In this document: positions 12,401 to 23,765 of the stretch, one piece after another | How positions within the stretch are numbered: the stretch's first letter is position 1 | How the letters are laid out: the number at the start of each line of letters is the position of its first letter | Assembly (NCBI GenBank): GCA_932294295.1 | Contig: OW028579.1 | Location: forward strand, 28,283,250-28,347,249 | Source: Alitta virens | Taxonomy: Eukaryota > Annelida > Polychaeta > Phyllodocida > Nereididae | DNA: 64,000 bases | Direction: 5' to 3' | Made by a program: the position numbers and the translations under genes | Notes under the pieces: generated by a model | Database searches by the model: none | What the model was told of the DNA's origin: nothing | What the model saw: the letters and a program-made list of their open reading frames with translations, nothing else

Positions 12401-13602
12401 GTGAAGTAAATTTATAAAATTGAATACTGCCATAGCACTACAAATTGCTAACGAAGATCGCTGGGCTGTGAGGTGATAACACACAGTGATGAGTAGATTA
12501 ACTGAATGACAATGGCTGTTTCAAGGCCTTTGTATGAAATAACTTATTAAATTGTTTACAAATTAGAAGTGCTTGTTTATCATTCAACAAAAGGACTCGT
12601 ACTTGTACTTGAGTACATGTGAAAGTACTTATACTCATACTGAAGTACATCGACCAAAGGCTGTACTAGTACTCACAGCATGGGTTGGTTCTCGTACTCG
12701 TACTCAAGTACATTCACCTGTACTCATGCCCAGCCCTGGGTGACAGCCTACAATATTTTAAGCATTTTCAACATGGTTCATTCATTGCATCAATATAGGT
12801 GCCGAGTGCAAAGTATCACTAAAAAAGATAGTAATACTTTACCTTTACTACGTAATTGTTTTGGAAAAAATTGTCGTAACTATGGGGACTTATTTGTTGC
12901 ATTTACGGGAATTAATTACAATTACTCAATGTTTGACAAAAGTATTTGACTTCATATTGTTTTTGCTTAAAAAAATGTTACACTTTGTTGTTTCAGGCAA
13001 ATTCATCATGGCTTGTATCATGCTTCTTGCTATGGCTACAGCAATGTCAGTGACAGTGATTAATATCTTAGGAAAAGGACAGGCAGGTGAAGCAATGGAG
13101 GAACCACCTCAAATAAGTTGTTCATGCTTCAAGGTATGCTGTTTAAGAGTTCATTAAAATAACCTTGAAATGTTACAAGTGGATTCCAAGGTAAAAATGT
13201 AGGGATTAAGTGCATATTTTTAAGTATCTTAAACTAATTTAATGAAGTTTGTTAAATTGGTCATTCTGTGACAGCATTCAGCACATTTAAAGGTCACAAT
13301 TCCTGGTCATTGCGTGCTTCATTTAGCTGTTTAGAAATAAAATCAACATTACTAGATACATTGACCACACATCTTGGCACTCTACTCATTTTTCTAATCA
13401 AGTATATACTCTGGATGGATTCATAACTATCAATACAATTCTTTTCCAGAAAAACTATATTTCATCCGAACCACCAGAAAGATTCCATGACAACAACAAA
13501 TGGAGGAAAATGGCAGTGTATTTGGACAGACTCTTCTTGATTATTTATCTATTGGTTACTGGGGTTCTAGGCATATGGACTGTTGCCATGGCAACAAAAT
13601 AA
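9422..13602 (+). CDS. nAChR-like cys-loop receptor subunit, copy C (intact, 400 aa)
   Basis: Exons 9422-9497, 10048-10184, 10737-10781, 11167-11273, 11356-11491, 11608-11850, 12007-12175, 12997-13133 and 13450-13602 sum to 1203 nt with consistent phases and no stop. An in-frame ATG at 9449 is an alternative start. The product begins with a hydrophobic signal peptide, then the extracellular domain with the cys-loop CRVQVEDFPFDTQNC and loop-B Trp (MSWSQS). M1 follows, then M2 GEKVSLSVTILLAM (Glu -1', Leu 9', Asp 20': cation-channel type), M3, and M4 ending VAMATK. The cytoplasmic M3-M4 loop is only about 40 residues, short for a nicotinic subunit. Loop C has no adjacent Cys pair, so it is non-alpha-like. 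It likely forms a pentameric plasma-membrane channel; the ligand is unknown. The exon 2 acceptor has a weak pyrimidine tract. Confidence 0.9.
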
Positions 13603-14035
13603 CTCTTATATATAGCTTAAACACACAAAAAGCATTAACTTACTTCATGCACTATATTTAGTTATAGTCACAAATATATTCATGTGCCTATAACAGATCT
13701 GCATCCAAACATTAAGGCCAGTAATTCAAACATCAAAGATTGTTTAGTATATATGGTATTGCCATAACTGAAGGTAAAGTGTGTGATAATGTCAATTATT
13801 GATAATGTTTTTTCTTCCCACCCTTAGCTTAGTTATGGTGTGTTGGATAATAATATAAATCTCTTGGATGAGTTGTTTAATTTCTTTGTGAACAATCAGG
13901 AATATCACATAGTCACTGGTTGTTGGATACAATTGATCATAATTGTAAACTTTCATGTGTCCTCTTATATCTAAAATTTTTTAAAAATGACCAAATCAAA
14001 CAGATGTATCAACTGTCATATGTGCCTATCACAGA
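13603..14035 (+). other. 3' flank of copy C
   Basis: The first 80 bases are clearly homologous to the flank after copy D (20098-20180). This shows that the duplication unit included the 3' untranslated region. No coding signal. Confidence 0.6.
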
Positions 14036-15670
14036 TCCAAGTGGGACACCCTCCACATAACCCAATACGACACGGACAAACGGTACGAGGCAATGGTGAA
14101 AGGGGCAAAATGCCTGTCATCATAAAGATGAACCAAAAAATCAGCAAGAGTAGTTAAAGAGGAGGGCTTCTGGGAACCAAGGCTGCAAGGGCCACCACGG
14201 GGGGATGAGGACGCAAGTCATGTTGGACAGAGTGACCTTGTGTAGGACTTCGGGGATGATGGCAAAGGGGTTGAGGCGAGTGGCAAACAGATCTATCTCC
14301 ATGTCGGGAAAGTGGGTCTGGAGGCGGGCAAAGACAGACTGCTGGAGAGTCCATTCCGAGGACAAAACCTGATGTGGGCGGGATTGGAGATCTGCCAGCA
14401 CATTCAGATGTCCGGAAATGTGTTGTGTGAGACAGACACCATGGTCCCTGCACCACAGAAGCAGTAGGCTGGCCTCGCTCTACAAGGTCAAATCCGAATA
14501 CTGCCCACCTGACGAATATACTGTCGGTCATGACTCAGAGCAACTGACCCGCCACCTGATGTTGCACCGTCTGGAGCGCTTTGCTGACTGCACGCAGTTC
14601 CAGGACGGATCGGATATGTGCAGGTGGGTTTCCTGTCTGGTCGCTGGTCTCCAAAATGTGCACCCCAACTGACTAGACTGGTGTCGGTAGCCAAGGTCAA
14701 GGTTGGGATGAGAGCACGTAGGCCAGCCAGAGCTCGTCCGTCCAGAGGAGCAAAGCGACCCATAGGCTCAGACGCATGGGTAGGTGCCATCATTTCCACT
14801 TCGGTCATCCAAGTGTGATTGATGGGATGCTGTTGGGTGCTGGCCCACTCCCGCTCACGAGCAGAGAGCTTGGCCGTCCTGAGGTCAATACCCGGGCCTG
14901 CGTGGAAGCAAAGTTTGAATCCAGGCACCCACATAGAAGAGGAAGAATGATTCAGTGGTGGCATTGGGAAGCAAAGGCTGATGTAGTGAGGCCGTCACCA
15001 TGGCCCTTCCCAACACACCTGCATGATATAGGCCAGGCTGGCCTGAGCTAGCAGGGAAGGGGGCAAAGCCACCTGACGCCTGGGTGGGGCAGCTGGGCCT
15101 CCAATGATGCACTGCACCGGGGCCGGGGTTGGCGGAAGCTGCGACTTGCCCTCCAGGCCCGACTGATACCACATGTCCACCATATGCCAGCAGGAGATGG
15201 GTTCAGGGGGATCTTCACGTGAGGCAGATGACTGGACAAAACTGGTTGTGGTCTGCTGCGAAAAATGATGTCCACAGTGTGTGCGGCGGAGCCAGCACTG
15301 GAGAAGCTGTGGGCCCATCATACTCCAGGACGGATGGGAAGTGTCGCTGGAGGAGACTCTGACCAGAGGGAGTAGAGGATACCAACCCCTGACGGACCCA
15401 CCAAAGGTGACAAGGACAGGCAGCATGGGCGGATCAGACACTGCCATGTCTATGGGCTGCTGAGAGACCCCAGAGGTGACGGCAGTAACCAACAGCTGCA
15501 TCAACGTCTTGAAAGACGGAGAATCCGCAGTGGCAACAGTGAGCCCTACTCATATGCTCGATGCCCAGAGAGAACAGAGGTGCATGAGAAAGCAAGGGGG
15601 TGGGCCGTGTTGGCTGGAAGCTGAAGTCCGAACCTGGAATTGCTGGGCTGAGCTAGGCTTCGGGGGTGCG
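14036..15670 (-). mobile_element. DIRS/Ngaro-like retrotransposon fragment, decayed
   Basis: This block is much richer in GC and CpG than its surroundings. On the minus strand at about 14760-14150 it encodes, across frame changes, pieces typical of DIRS-type reverse transcriptase/RNase H. These are PTLTLATDTSLVSWGAHFGDQ followed downstream by SGHLNVLADLQSRPHQVLSS, then EWTLQQSVF and IDLFATRLNPF. The 'LAD..SR....EWTL' and 'DLFATR.N' motifs are characteristic of that group. The part upstream on the minus strand (15670-14970) is also open for long stretches but I do not recognise it. I see no tyrosine recombinase and no terminal repeats, so it is a fragment. Confidence 0.65.
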
Positions 15671-16943
15671 ACATGGCAGTGCAATTATGTTAAGAACAGA
15701 CAATGCAATATGGACGAATGCAAAGATAAACAAAAATACAATAAAGAACACAAGAGCAAAGTGCAATGCTTTGGGTATCGAAATGAGGTAAATTAAAAAG
15801 TCCCAGCCGGTCTGGAGACTGTAAAATTCCCCTAGTCCAGTCCACAAGAACAGAAATGCTGAAAGGAAAAAAGTGACTATGTAGGATTGAGGAGGTCTAT
15901 ATATACCAAGCAGTTAAATATGGGAGGGACTATTCTGTTTGTTTAGAAATTAGCTCCGTTCATCCAAAACTTTTCCTGGACTGATGTCTTCTTTGTTTTT
16001 GCAACCTCAATGTATGTATGTCATTGGGGTCGAAATTAAGTGGTCTCATGATGAAACATGCACAAATGCAGGTTTCAAATTTCAACTAAGCGCAAAACAT
16101 TACTCACCATTACATTACATTGCATAAACAACTTGTACGCTGCACCATAAAAATACGACCCTCCATTCGCACTTGTATTACCCTGCTGCAATCCTTCTTT
16201 AAACATATTCTGATATGATATTAGGTCCCAGAATCTAGCAAAAATATCGGCATATATATCCTACATGTCCTATTTTTTATAAGAATGAACATTTCAGCTG
16301 GCTATTCAGAAAGAATTCCAAATTGGCACATCAAGCCAAGGGTTGGACTTTCGTTGATGTGACTACACTAAGGCCTTTAAGATAACACAATGAGCTAATT
16401 GCCCCAAGGTCAGTTATCATATTGAGCGATGGCCATGAAATAAAATAGCTTAGGGACATGTGACAGACATGTGACAGGCAATCTTAACTATGTCTTAGTA
16501 TGTATTGTATTGCATTGTATAATGTACATTCTTTTATTCATTTGAACTCACTACAATCGAAGGTGAGGACGTTGCAGAGAAATTCATAGGTGTACCTCCG
16601 GAACATTTAGAAGGGAAATGTGAAAACACTGGCATTAATTCTGACGCTTATATCTCAACATGTCACCTAGATATTTGCTCAAGAAGGAGTACTAGCGATT
16701 GGAGACTTTTCCTAAGAATGAGTTTATTTTTATTTGTCAGGTTGTGATTCTATATATTGTCATTATCACGTGTATAAATTAACCTCACGATGCGCAATGG
16801 TGATAGCAATTTGTGGACTCCTTTCTTCTTCCCTTGGAAAAATGCTCCCCCAGCCAACGTTGTCAACACGTAAACGTCGACATTTGACAATTGACAGATA
16901 TGTTCAGGATGGCGAATGACAGCCAGGGGGCCAATCGCAGAGA
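15671..16943. other. Non-coding stretch between two mobile elements
   Basis: Mixed AT-rich sequence without a supported exon, RNA gene or clear repeat. Short open frames here show no recognisable motif. Confidence 0.35.
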
Positions 16944-17277
16944 GCGATATGATAAAGCACACCATTGGTTGACTCTCAGATGCTATTCCCTCGAGACTGA
17001 ATAAATTGTGTGGTGAAATTTGATTGGACGAGCAACGCCTCATAAAAATAACATTTACATGAACGTTGACCACACATATGGTCCATAGCGTATATAAGGA
17101 GTTGCTCGATGCGATATGATAAAGCACACCATTGGTTGACTCTCAGATGCTATTCCCTCGAGACTGAATAAATTGTGTGGTGAAATTTGATTGGACGAGC
17201 AACGCCTCATAAAAATAACATTTACATGAATGTTGACCACACATATGCTCTATAGCGTATATAAGGAGTTGCTCGAT
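16944..17277 (+). promoter_or_regulatory. Two 167-bp tandem repeats with a TATA-like box
   Basis: Units 16944-17110 and 17111-17277 differ at only a few positions. Each unit contains TTGGTTGAC, a CG-containing block and, near its end, GCGTATATAAGGAGTTGCTCG. The TATATAA is therefore present twice, at 17090-17097 and again about 167 bases later. The second lies about 40 bases before the ATG at 17299. Tandem upstream blocks followed by a TATA box and an ORF look like the promoter of a mobile or virus-like element. That role is inferred. Confidence 0.6.
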
Positions 17278-17298
17278 GCGCTTGTGAATTGTTAGTCA

Positions 17299-17679
17299 AT
17301 GCAGCTACGCTTGATTAAGCAGCAGTTTCTGATGATTACAAAGTTTCATAAGTACAACAAAAAGGAGTTGTACTTTTTATCTATACTACACCCCAAGACT
17401 GAGCAGGAGAGCATCACTTTTTTTACTCAATACATGCACAACAACACCATCAATCTACGTCAAGAGGAGTTCGAAAAACTTCAATCTTCATTCGACAAAC
17501 TGCACCACGTTATAAGCACACCACAGCCTGGTGGGGTTGATGACAGCAAATACCCTCATCTCGATGAATGCCCTACAGTCATGTGCGATCGATGGTTTAT
17601 TGAAAAAAGAGGTCTCAGGTCACTCACTGCATACCTCTCTCGTGAGCAATGTGAAGCAAGTTGTTCAGAGCTACATTGA
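17299..17679 (+). CDS. Unrecognised ORF of an unknown element (126 aa)
   Basis: The frame opens just downstream of the tandem TATA-bearing repeats and encodes 126 residues. A charged segment (residues about 43-75, INLRQEEFEKLQSSFDKLHH) could be helical, and a CPTVMCDRWF motif follows. Residues about 43-109 recur on the minus strand at 18812-19012, where an extra A in an A-run changes the downstream frame. In another frame here, coding-like sequence continues to about 17725, which suggests a frameshift. AATAAA occurs near 18065. I do not recognise the protein family. It may be a captured or transposon gene. Confidence 0.4.
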   Translation: MQLRLIKQQFLMITKFHKYNKKELYFLSILHPKTEQESITFFTQYMHNNTINLRQEEFEKLQSSFDKLHHVISTPQPGGVDDSKYPHLDECPTVMCDRWFIEKRGLRSLTAYLSREQCEASCSELH

Positions 17680-19012
17680 GACATCACCTGGGGAGGACAT
17701 GGAAACCAATGCATACACCATCTAGGCCATCACGATGCTAAGGCCTTCTAAACTCCAAATCACACAACGCGTGTTTTAAAGTCTCCTTCTCAATCAGACC
17801 GGTTGTAACATGATTGACATGATTATGACGCCTCCTTCAGCTGCGGTAGTCAGGGACATCATAGAAGAGAAAATAATCAATATGTGAAAATAATCGCATA
17901 TGTGAGTGGAATAGCCAAAATTGAGGAACAGGTTGTTATGTCTAACATGCCATCCGAGCAGGTGTCTGACTGCCTGATCGATTTTTGCTATGGGACTTGC
18001 TGTAAAAGCATATGCTACTCTGCCTCCATCTGAACCTCACATGACTATGTAATTTTTACTGTTTAATAAATATTTCCAAATGTGAACAATTGATTTTGCA
18101 TATTCATTTTTCACAAAGGTGGCCTGTGACTTTCATGTTAATAAAAAGGCTCAAACAATAAAATAAATATAATATTAAAAATAACTAAAGTCAGCATCAC
18201 GAGTTAGAAAATCTTAATGTATGTATTTAAAAAGTATGACTGCTATAAATATTTTCAAATGCGAGCAATTGATTTTGCGTATTTTCTTTTTTCACAATGA
18301 CAATGTGTGACTTTCATGTAGAAGATGAAAATGGTATGGATATGGCTAGGTGTAGAAATAGAACATCATACGTCTGTACCTATGAAAAAATTAGCGAGTT
18401 TCCTCCATATGCATATGTTAGCAAGCTTTGAAGCAAAGAAAGCAAAACATGTAGGATGAGTGTCAAGACTGCAAGATATTGCTACTTACTAAACATGTAG
18501 GGTTCAATCTATAATCCATCTCACATCTGTGGCATTAGTAAATAATTCCTTAGGCCATGTGGCATTTTGGATCTGGCTGACAACATTTGACATGCACATG
18601 TCTGGTTACAGCAAGCAGCTTTAAGGTAGTATCCAGGTCATGTGCAATCAGATCATTACAAACTGATGAATTATCGCCAGTGGGGTGAGCATGGTGGAAC
18701 CACACTGGGCGCAAGTTTGATCTTGAACATGTACAGCTCAAATGGCCATAGCACTGGTAGCAAAAACAGTGTCAGGGGTTGGGATGTGGGAAACCCCACT
18801 GGTACACGAGCAGTGACCTGAGACCTCTTTTTTTCAATAAACCATCGATCGCACATGACTGTAGGGCATTCATCGAGATGAGGGTATTTGCTGTCATCAA
18901 CCCCACCAGGCTGTGGTGTGCTTATAACGTGGTGCAGTTTGTCGAATGAAGATTGAAGTTTTTCTAACTCCTCTTGACGTAGATTGATGGTGTTGTTGTG
19001 CATGTATTGAGT
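17425..19012. repeat. Large inverted repeat, 200-bp arms 1.2 kb apart
   Basis: The left arm, 17425-17623, matches the reverse complement of 18812-19012 with only a handful of differences. These include one fewer A in the run after TTATTG. Both arms carry the same coding segment in opposite orientation, so the two copies converge. Outside the arms the sequences differ. It may be a palindromic rearrangement of two copies of one element, or the arrangement of the element itself. Confidence 0.8.
18067..18322. repeat. Direct repeat pair, period about 179 bp
   Basis: The segment at 18067-18143 (AAATATTTCCAAATG ... GTGACTTTCATG) recurs at 18246-18322 with scattered changes. It lies between the convergent coding segments of the unknown element. 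The left copy contains an AATAAA. Confidence 0.65.
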
Positions 19013-19457
19013 GCCTTCAAAGGTTAAGACAAGGTGATGGAAAAAACCTGCCTTGGTTGGCAGACGGCGAAAGTGTCATTCACCTCACTCTGAAGGGCAC
19101 AGACTGCTCTCTCTAGATAACATGACTCCCTTGCAAGTGTTTAGTGTCCCATGTGGGACAGCTTCAACAGGAGTGCCACCTAGGTCAAGTACATCCTGCA
19201 ATTTTCAGATTGCTCTTGATTTGCTCTGCTTGGACAAGGAGGGACCCTGCCCGTATATGGCGTGTGCCCTCTGTCTCACTGACAAGATCGTACGTCGTAC
19301 ATATAGAAATTGGTGACAAACATTTCAGTTTGGCATCCAAGCCATTTATAATCAGATTGTGGGTACATGAACGTGGTCGGTTTAAGTGTGACAGGTCATC
19401 AGATTCATTCGAAACAGAGCGAAACCTTTTCCACGTAGAATAATTTCCAGTAGTCAA
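18540..19457 (-). CDS. Unrecognised minus-strand coding segments of the unknown element
   Basis: Reading leftward: a 90-residue frame (19457-19185) with LNRPRSCTHNLIINGLDAKL and TEGTRHIRAGSLLVQAEQIK, then a frame change, then 19003-18671, which repeats the protein segment of the plus-strand ORF (INLRQEELEKLQSSFDKLHH, CPTVMCDRWFIEKKRS). In another frame, 18741-18550 gives a Cys/His-rich end (CTCSRS, HVKCCQPDPKCH). The pieces read like one decayed gene with two or three indels. I do not recognise it. A gene of a DNA transposon or an endogenised small DNA virus are both possible, and neither is shown. Confidence 0.35.
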
Positions 19458-19530
19458 CTTTTCGACCTCAGCTTAATCGACGCTTAAAATAAAATAATAA
19501 TTAAGGTACATGTATGCTATGTTGCTTCAG

Positions 19531-20097
19531 GCAAATTCATCATGACCTGTATTGTGCTCCTTGCTATGGCTACCGCAATGTCAGTGACAGTGGTGAATAT
19601 TTTAGGAAAAGGACAGGGGGACGAATGAGTTGTCTGTGCTTCAAGGTATGTTATTTAAGAATTCCTAAAATGACCGTGAATTGTCAGAGGGTTAACTTCA
19701 AGCAAAGAATGGCAAGCAAAAGTTATATCTGTATTAAAGTAATTTAAAATAATCTCATCAAATTTGTTAAATTGGTCATTCTGTAAAAGCAGTCAACACT
19801 TCGAAAGGCCACAAATCCCGGTTTACTTTGTGTAGAAACTTTGGTCACACGTATATTGGCACTACGCTCATTTCTCTAATCCAAGTATAAACTGTATAGA
19901 TTCAAAAGTATTTGTTTGTAAACAGTTAATCTACAATTCCTTTTCAAAAAAACTCTGTTTCATCCAAGTCACTAAAAAGATTCCACAAAAATAAATGGAG
20001 GAAGATGGCAGTATATTTGGAGAGAATATTCTTGGTTATTTATGCAATGGTTACTGGGGCTCTAAGCATGTGGACTACGGTCATGCTAACAAAATAA
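19531..20097 (+). pseudogene. nAChR-like subunit copy D, last two exons only, broken
   Basis: Exon 8 (19531-19645) encodes GKFIMTCIVLLAMATAMSVT and on to GKGQ. A 22-nt deficit relative to copy C then gives GDE followed by TGA and puts the exon out of frame. Exon 9 (19948-20097) encodes KWRKMAVYLERIF ... VMLTK then TAA, but its acceptor is CAA instead of CAG. No exons 1-7 occur upstream; the unknown element lies there instead. The intron and 3' flank match copy C, so this is a truncated tandem duplicate of copy C. Confidence 0.85.
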
Positions 20098-21729
20098 CTG
20101 TCATATATAGCTTAAACACACAAAAAGCATTCACTTATTTAATGCACTGCATCGGGTTTTAGTCACAAAAATGTATAACTGATATGCATCCACTGATAAG
20201 TGAAGGCCCAAAAAATCTTGAACAAATATGACATTGCATTTACTGATGGTGTCAGTGTTTACAGTTCAATCCCAAAGATTCATATATAAAAGCCATTTTG
20301 ACTCGATTATATATGTGAATTTTCATTTCTTGTCCAATAAACTGCTTATTTGCAAAACTTGTTTGTAGTTTGTTTATCACACTGGTCATGCAGATCTTGT
20401 GTTTTACAACTTTTTAAATAAAATCCTTCATCAGCTTATATCAGGGGCAACAACAAGTAGTCTCCAGATGAACCTCCCACAGACAGCAAGTGGTGGTAGA
20501 TTAGGGCTTTGTGTCCTGTACTGCTCCTAATGAGCTAATTAGGACAGGTAAGAGCCATGGCAATGAAATGATGGATGAAACAGCCATCCAATTTAGGCTT
20601 GACCGAGAATTAAATTAGGACCCAGTGGTTTGAAGCCCAGCGTGCTACCACTACCCACCTGTGCATAGACTGCAAGCATAAGGCACTATAATATAACCCT
20701 TCATTCGAACATTTCGGTCAGGCCCAATCACGCAATTTGTATTGCCTGGCTGAAATACGAAATTATTTCCCCAATTGAAGTTGCGTGTCTTCTACATATT
20801 ACGTGTACATTCTAAGGAGTATTAGTAGCATGTCACTCTCAATGTCAAAAATGTATTTTCTATGAATGCCGTGATCATATTAACCCATCAGCTGCCTATC
20901 CAGTTATCAATCCAATGTGGCCAATGTCGAGCTGATATTGCCGATGTGATGCCGTCTCCACTGGCCCAATTTGGAATGCTAGCAGGGTAGGGATCATAAT
21001 ATGACAAATCTGCAAACACATGCAGCACATGACATGCGTTAATGATTAAATAAATAAATTTGGTAAAAATCGGGAGTAAAGCTTAATTGGCTCATTTTGG
21101 TTTTGGTGCCATCACCAATGGCTTAATAGAATGTTTTTTGGATAGTGTTCATAGAGTGACGAATAACTAATAAGTACAACATGACATAAATGGCTAAATC
21201 GTGCAGGACTGTAACAGTTGTAATGTTACATCAATGAAACAAATTGTAGGTTTCAATAATAAATCTGTTAATGTATGATATTTATTTTATAAACATTATT
21301 AGGGTCAGTCATTCCATTGCTAGACTGGTATTCACCAATTAATGACTCTAGATATGTGTAAACATCCATAATGGAAAATGCTTAAATTATGCATCAACAC
21401 TTTTAGACTCCATCAGGGACAAATAAGCTATATTACTTACTTTATTAGGGACAATCCTTTACACAGAAGTTATAATGAAAAATAGGTCTTTTGTGACTTC
21501 TACATGTTGTTAAAATGCAATAATTTTATGTAATAATCAAAAGAAATATCATAATAAACAGATATGTTTGCAATTACATGACTGGGCCTGAAAATAAAAT
21601 TTTAAAAGATATATCAGAACAATTCACAGGCATACCACAATTTACCACATTGAGACTGGGTTATTCAGGTACACCCAGACAGACATACTAAACGCAACAT
21701 TATCTCTGTTGGACAGAGTTACTAGAGTC
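20098..21729. other. Spacer between copies D and E
   Basis: The left end is homologous to the copy C 3' flank. It holds one antisense SINE (20496-20660) and, near 20883-20995, a sequence related to the 2098-2219 MITE ends. Otherwise AT-rich with no coding signal. Confidence 0.45.
20496..20660 (-). repeat. tRNA-derived SINE, copy 2 (diverged)
   Basis: Reverse complement of the SINE at 3181. It keeps the tail (ATTAGGGCTTT, GCTAATTAGGACAGG) and a decayed B box (GAGAATTAAATTAGGACCC on this strand). It is more diverged than copies 3 and 4. Confidence 0.75.
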
Positions 21730-22410
21730 ATGACTTAGTTGACAGTATCAAATCTGATAAGTACTGCTAATGTTTATGAGCATATCCTTGGTAGTATCAG
21801 GTAAATCTCAATTTAATTCATACCTTCGAGCCACAACAGCACTTTCATATTTGTCATTATAAAAATATTTTTGAACATAGTGTGGAAATGGTCCAAGCAA
21901 TTTCAGGTAAGGTTTTCTGAGTGACGATATCAAATTTATGTTTTCAAAAAAGCAGAGCTGAGGTCTATGACATGAAAAGTATGATAACTGAGTAGAGACA
22001 TATCATTCTTTCTTTTAACTACACACATTAAGTTTGATCATCATTCTAGAAGTAAATTAGCATGTACACAAAGCTATCCACAAATGCAATACAACCATGT
22101 ACAAATCCAAATTAACCACTTAATTGAATATGAATTTCATTGAACTCACATGGGAATGATGAACTAATTAATTCAAAGGTGAATTGATCAATACATGAAG
22201 TCTAAAGAGGTGTGTGCCTTGTATGTCGTGTATGAAGTGATTTACTTGAGATGAACAAATGCGTCCATAACAGTGGCACAGAGTTCACAAACACTGATGC
22301 CGGCATAATTATTCAAGTAAGTCCTGCTATCTACCCCATCCAAGGCATCCATTATTTTTGTAACCTTTGCTGTATTCATTTTTGAATTTCATGATCTTCA
22401 TATATACAGA

Positions 22411-22806
22411 ATAAAGCTCCACTGTCTGTCAAAATTAATATTTTCTAAAACTACTGAAATGATTGAAAATCACCTGATTTGATCAAGGCACACTAAATAT
22501 GTGTAAGCTAATGAATCTATCAGGCATTAATTACAAACATAAATGATACATTGAAAGAAATCAAGACCAAAACATTGGAAATACAATGGAAATGATATCA
22601 TCACCCACTGTATTGTGACATCAACACTTGGTTTGTTCATATATTGGATTTTTGATGGCAAGAAAAATTTAATATTTTATTTATTTTATAGAGAGATAGT
22701 GAACCCAGCAAGGCTCTGGATGGTAGGTAATCAGTATTAAGAAGACAATGAAACAAATGCAATAGATTTTTGCCCCTGTCATATTGAGTGACAATCCAGC
22801 TTTAAC
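22411..22806. repeat. Dispersed repeat, also at 33739-34096
   Basis: About 390 bp, shared in the same orientation with 33739-34096 at high identity, including AGAGAGATAGTGAACCCAGC and AAGGCTCTGGATGGTAGGT. One copy lies in intron 1 of copy E and the other in intron 5 of copy F. Because the two introns differ, this is a repeat family and not simply an old duplication of one intron. No coding potential or clear ends. Confidence 0.7.
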
Positions 22807-23089
22807 TTATCCAAATGCTGAAAATTTCAACGGTAGACCTTTGTCAAAAAGTAGGGTAAGCGTAACATGGAGTATGGCAGCAATTTTTTGTTGATACTGG
22901 GTAATTTGAGAGTGCTGATTCAAAATCTGACAGTTGCCAGCTTTGTATCCTTGAGCATTTTGAGATATTCACTGTTTTTCCATGGTAACAAAAATTTGGA
23001 TTTTCAATATTCCACAGAAAATGTGAATTAGCAAGATTGCTATAATCCATAGCTACAACTAATTTTGTAAAATCAATGGCCAGGGATAT

Positions 23090-23765
23090 AGGATTGCAAA
23101 TACTGAAAAGACATTGGAGGTCAAAGGTCAAGGACACCGATGGAATCATACCAAATATGGATATTACTCCAATTTTCTGTCATTTCAAGGATAAATTATG
23201 TCACAGTTTTCACCATGTGACAGAAAATCACACAAATGGCATATCATATGAAAGCTTATGAAGAGTACTTTCTGATGACACTTTGTTTTTGGTATCCATG
23301 GCAACCAAAATGCTGTTATAGCTGCCTAGTTACCAACATATATTGCATTGAGATAAGTGACATTTACCAGAAAAAAAACCAAATAACTTTCCCATATTGT
23401 AAAATATTTTGTTCCAAATGAAAATTTTGAATAGTATTAGCTAATGACTTAATACAGGGTAATGGCCTAGTTGTCAAAGGTCAAGGTCCTCAATGGAATT
23501 ATGCCAAATACGGTAATTATGCCATCTTTCTGTCAGTTCAATGATATGTTACATCAAAACTTTCAACATGTAACAGAAAACACAATGGTATATCATATGA
23601 AAGCTTATAAAGAGTAATTCCTTATGACTTTGTTTTTGGTATCCATGGCAACCAAAATGTTGCTGCCTAGTTACCAACGTATATTGCACTGAGGGAAATG
23701 ACATTTACCAGAAAAGTCATATAACTTTACCCATTTGTAAAATATTGTGTTCTATGTGAAATTAG
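23090..23765. repeat. Tandem duplication of about 350 bp
   Basis: The block at about 23120-23420 (AAAGGTCAAGG ... CATATCATATGAAAGCTTAT ... GGTATCCATGGCAACCAAAA ... ACATTTACCAG) is repeated at about 23475-23765 with indels. It is non-coding and lies in intron 1 of copy E. Confidence 0.75.

Noticed and set aside
12590..12730. GTACTCGTACTTGAGTAC-rich block in copy C intron 7 as a regulatory site
   Set aside because: Looks like a degenerate short repeat or MITE core. No defined ends and no support for regulation.
14418..15796. Plus-strand frames over the GC-rich block
   Set aside because: Shadows of the minus-strand DIRS-like sequence. High GC makes frames long.
16750..17240. Two near-identical minus-strand frames
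   Set aside because: They arise from the 167-bp tandem repeat. No motif, and the repeat reads better as a promoter block.
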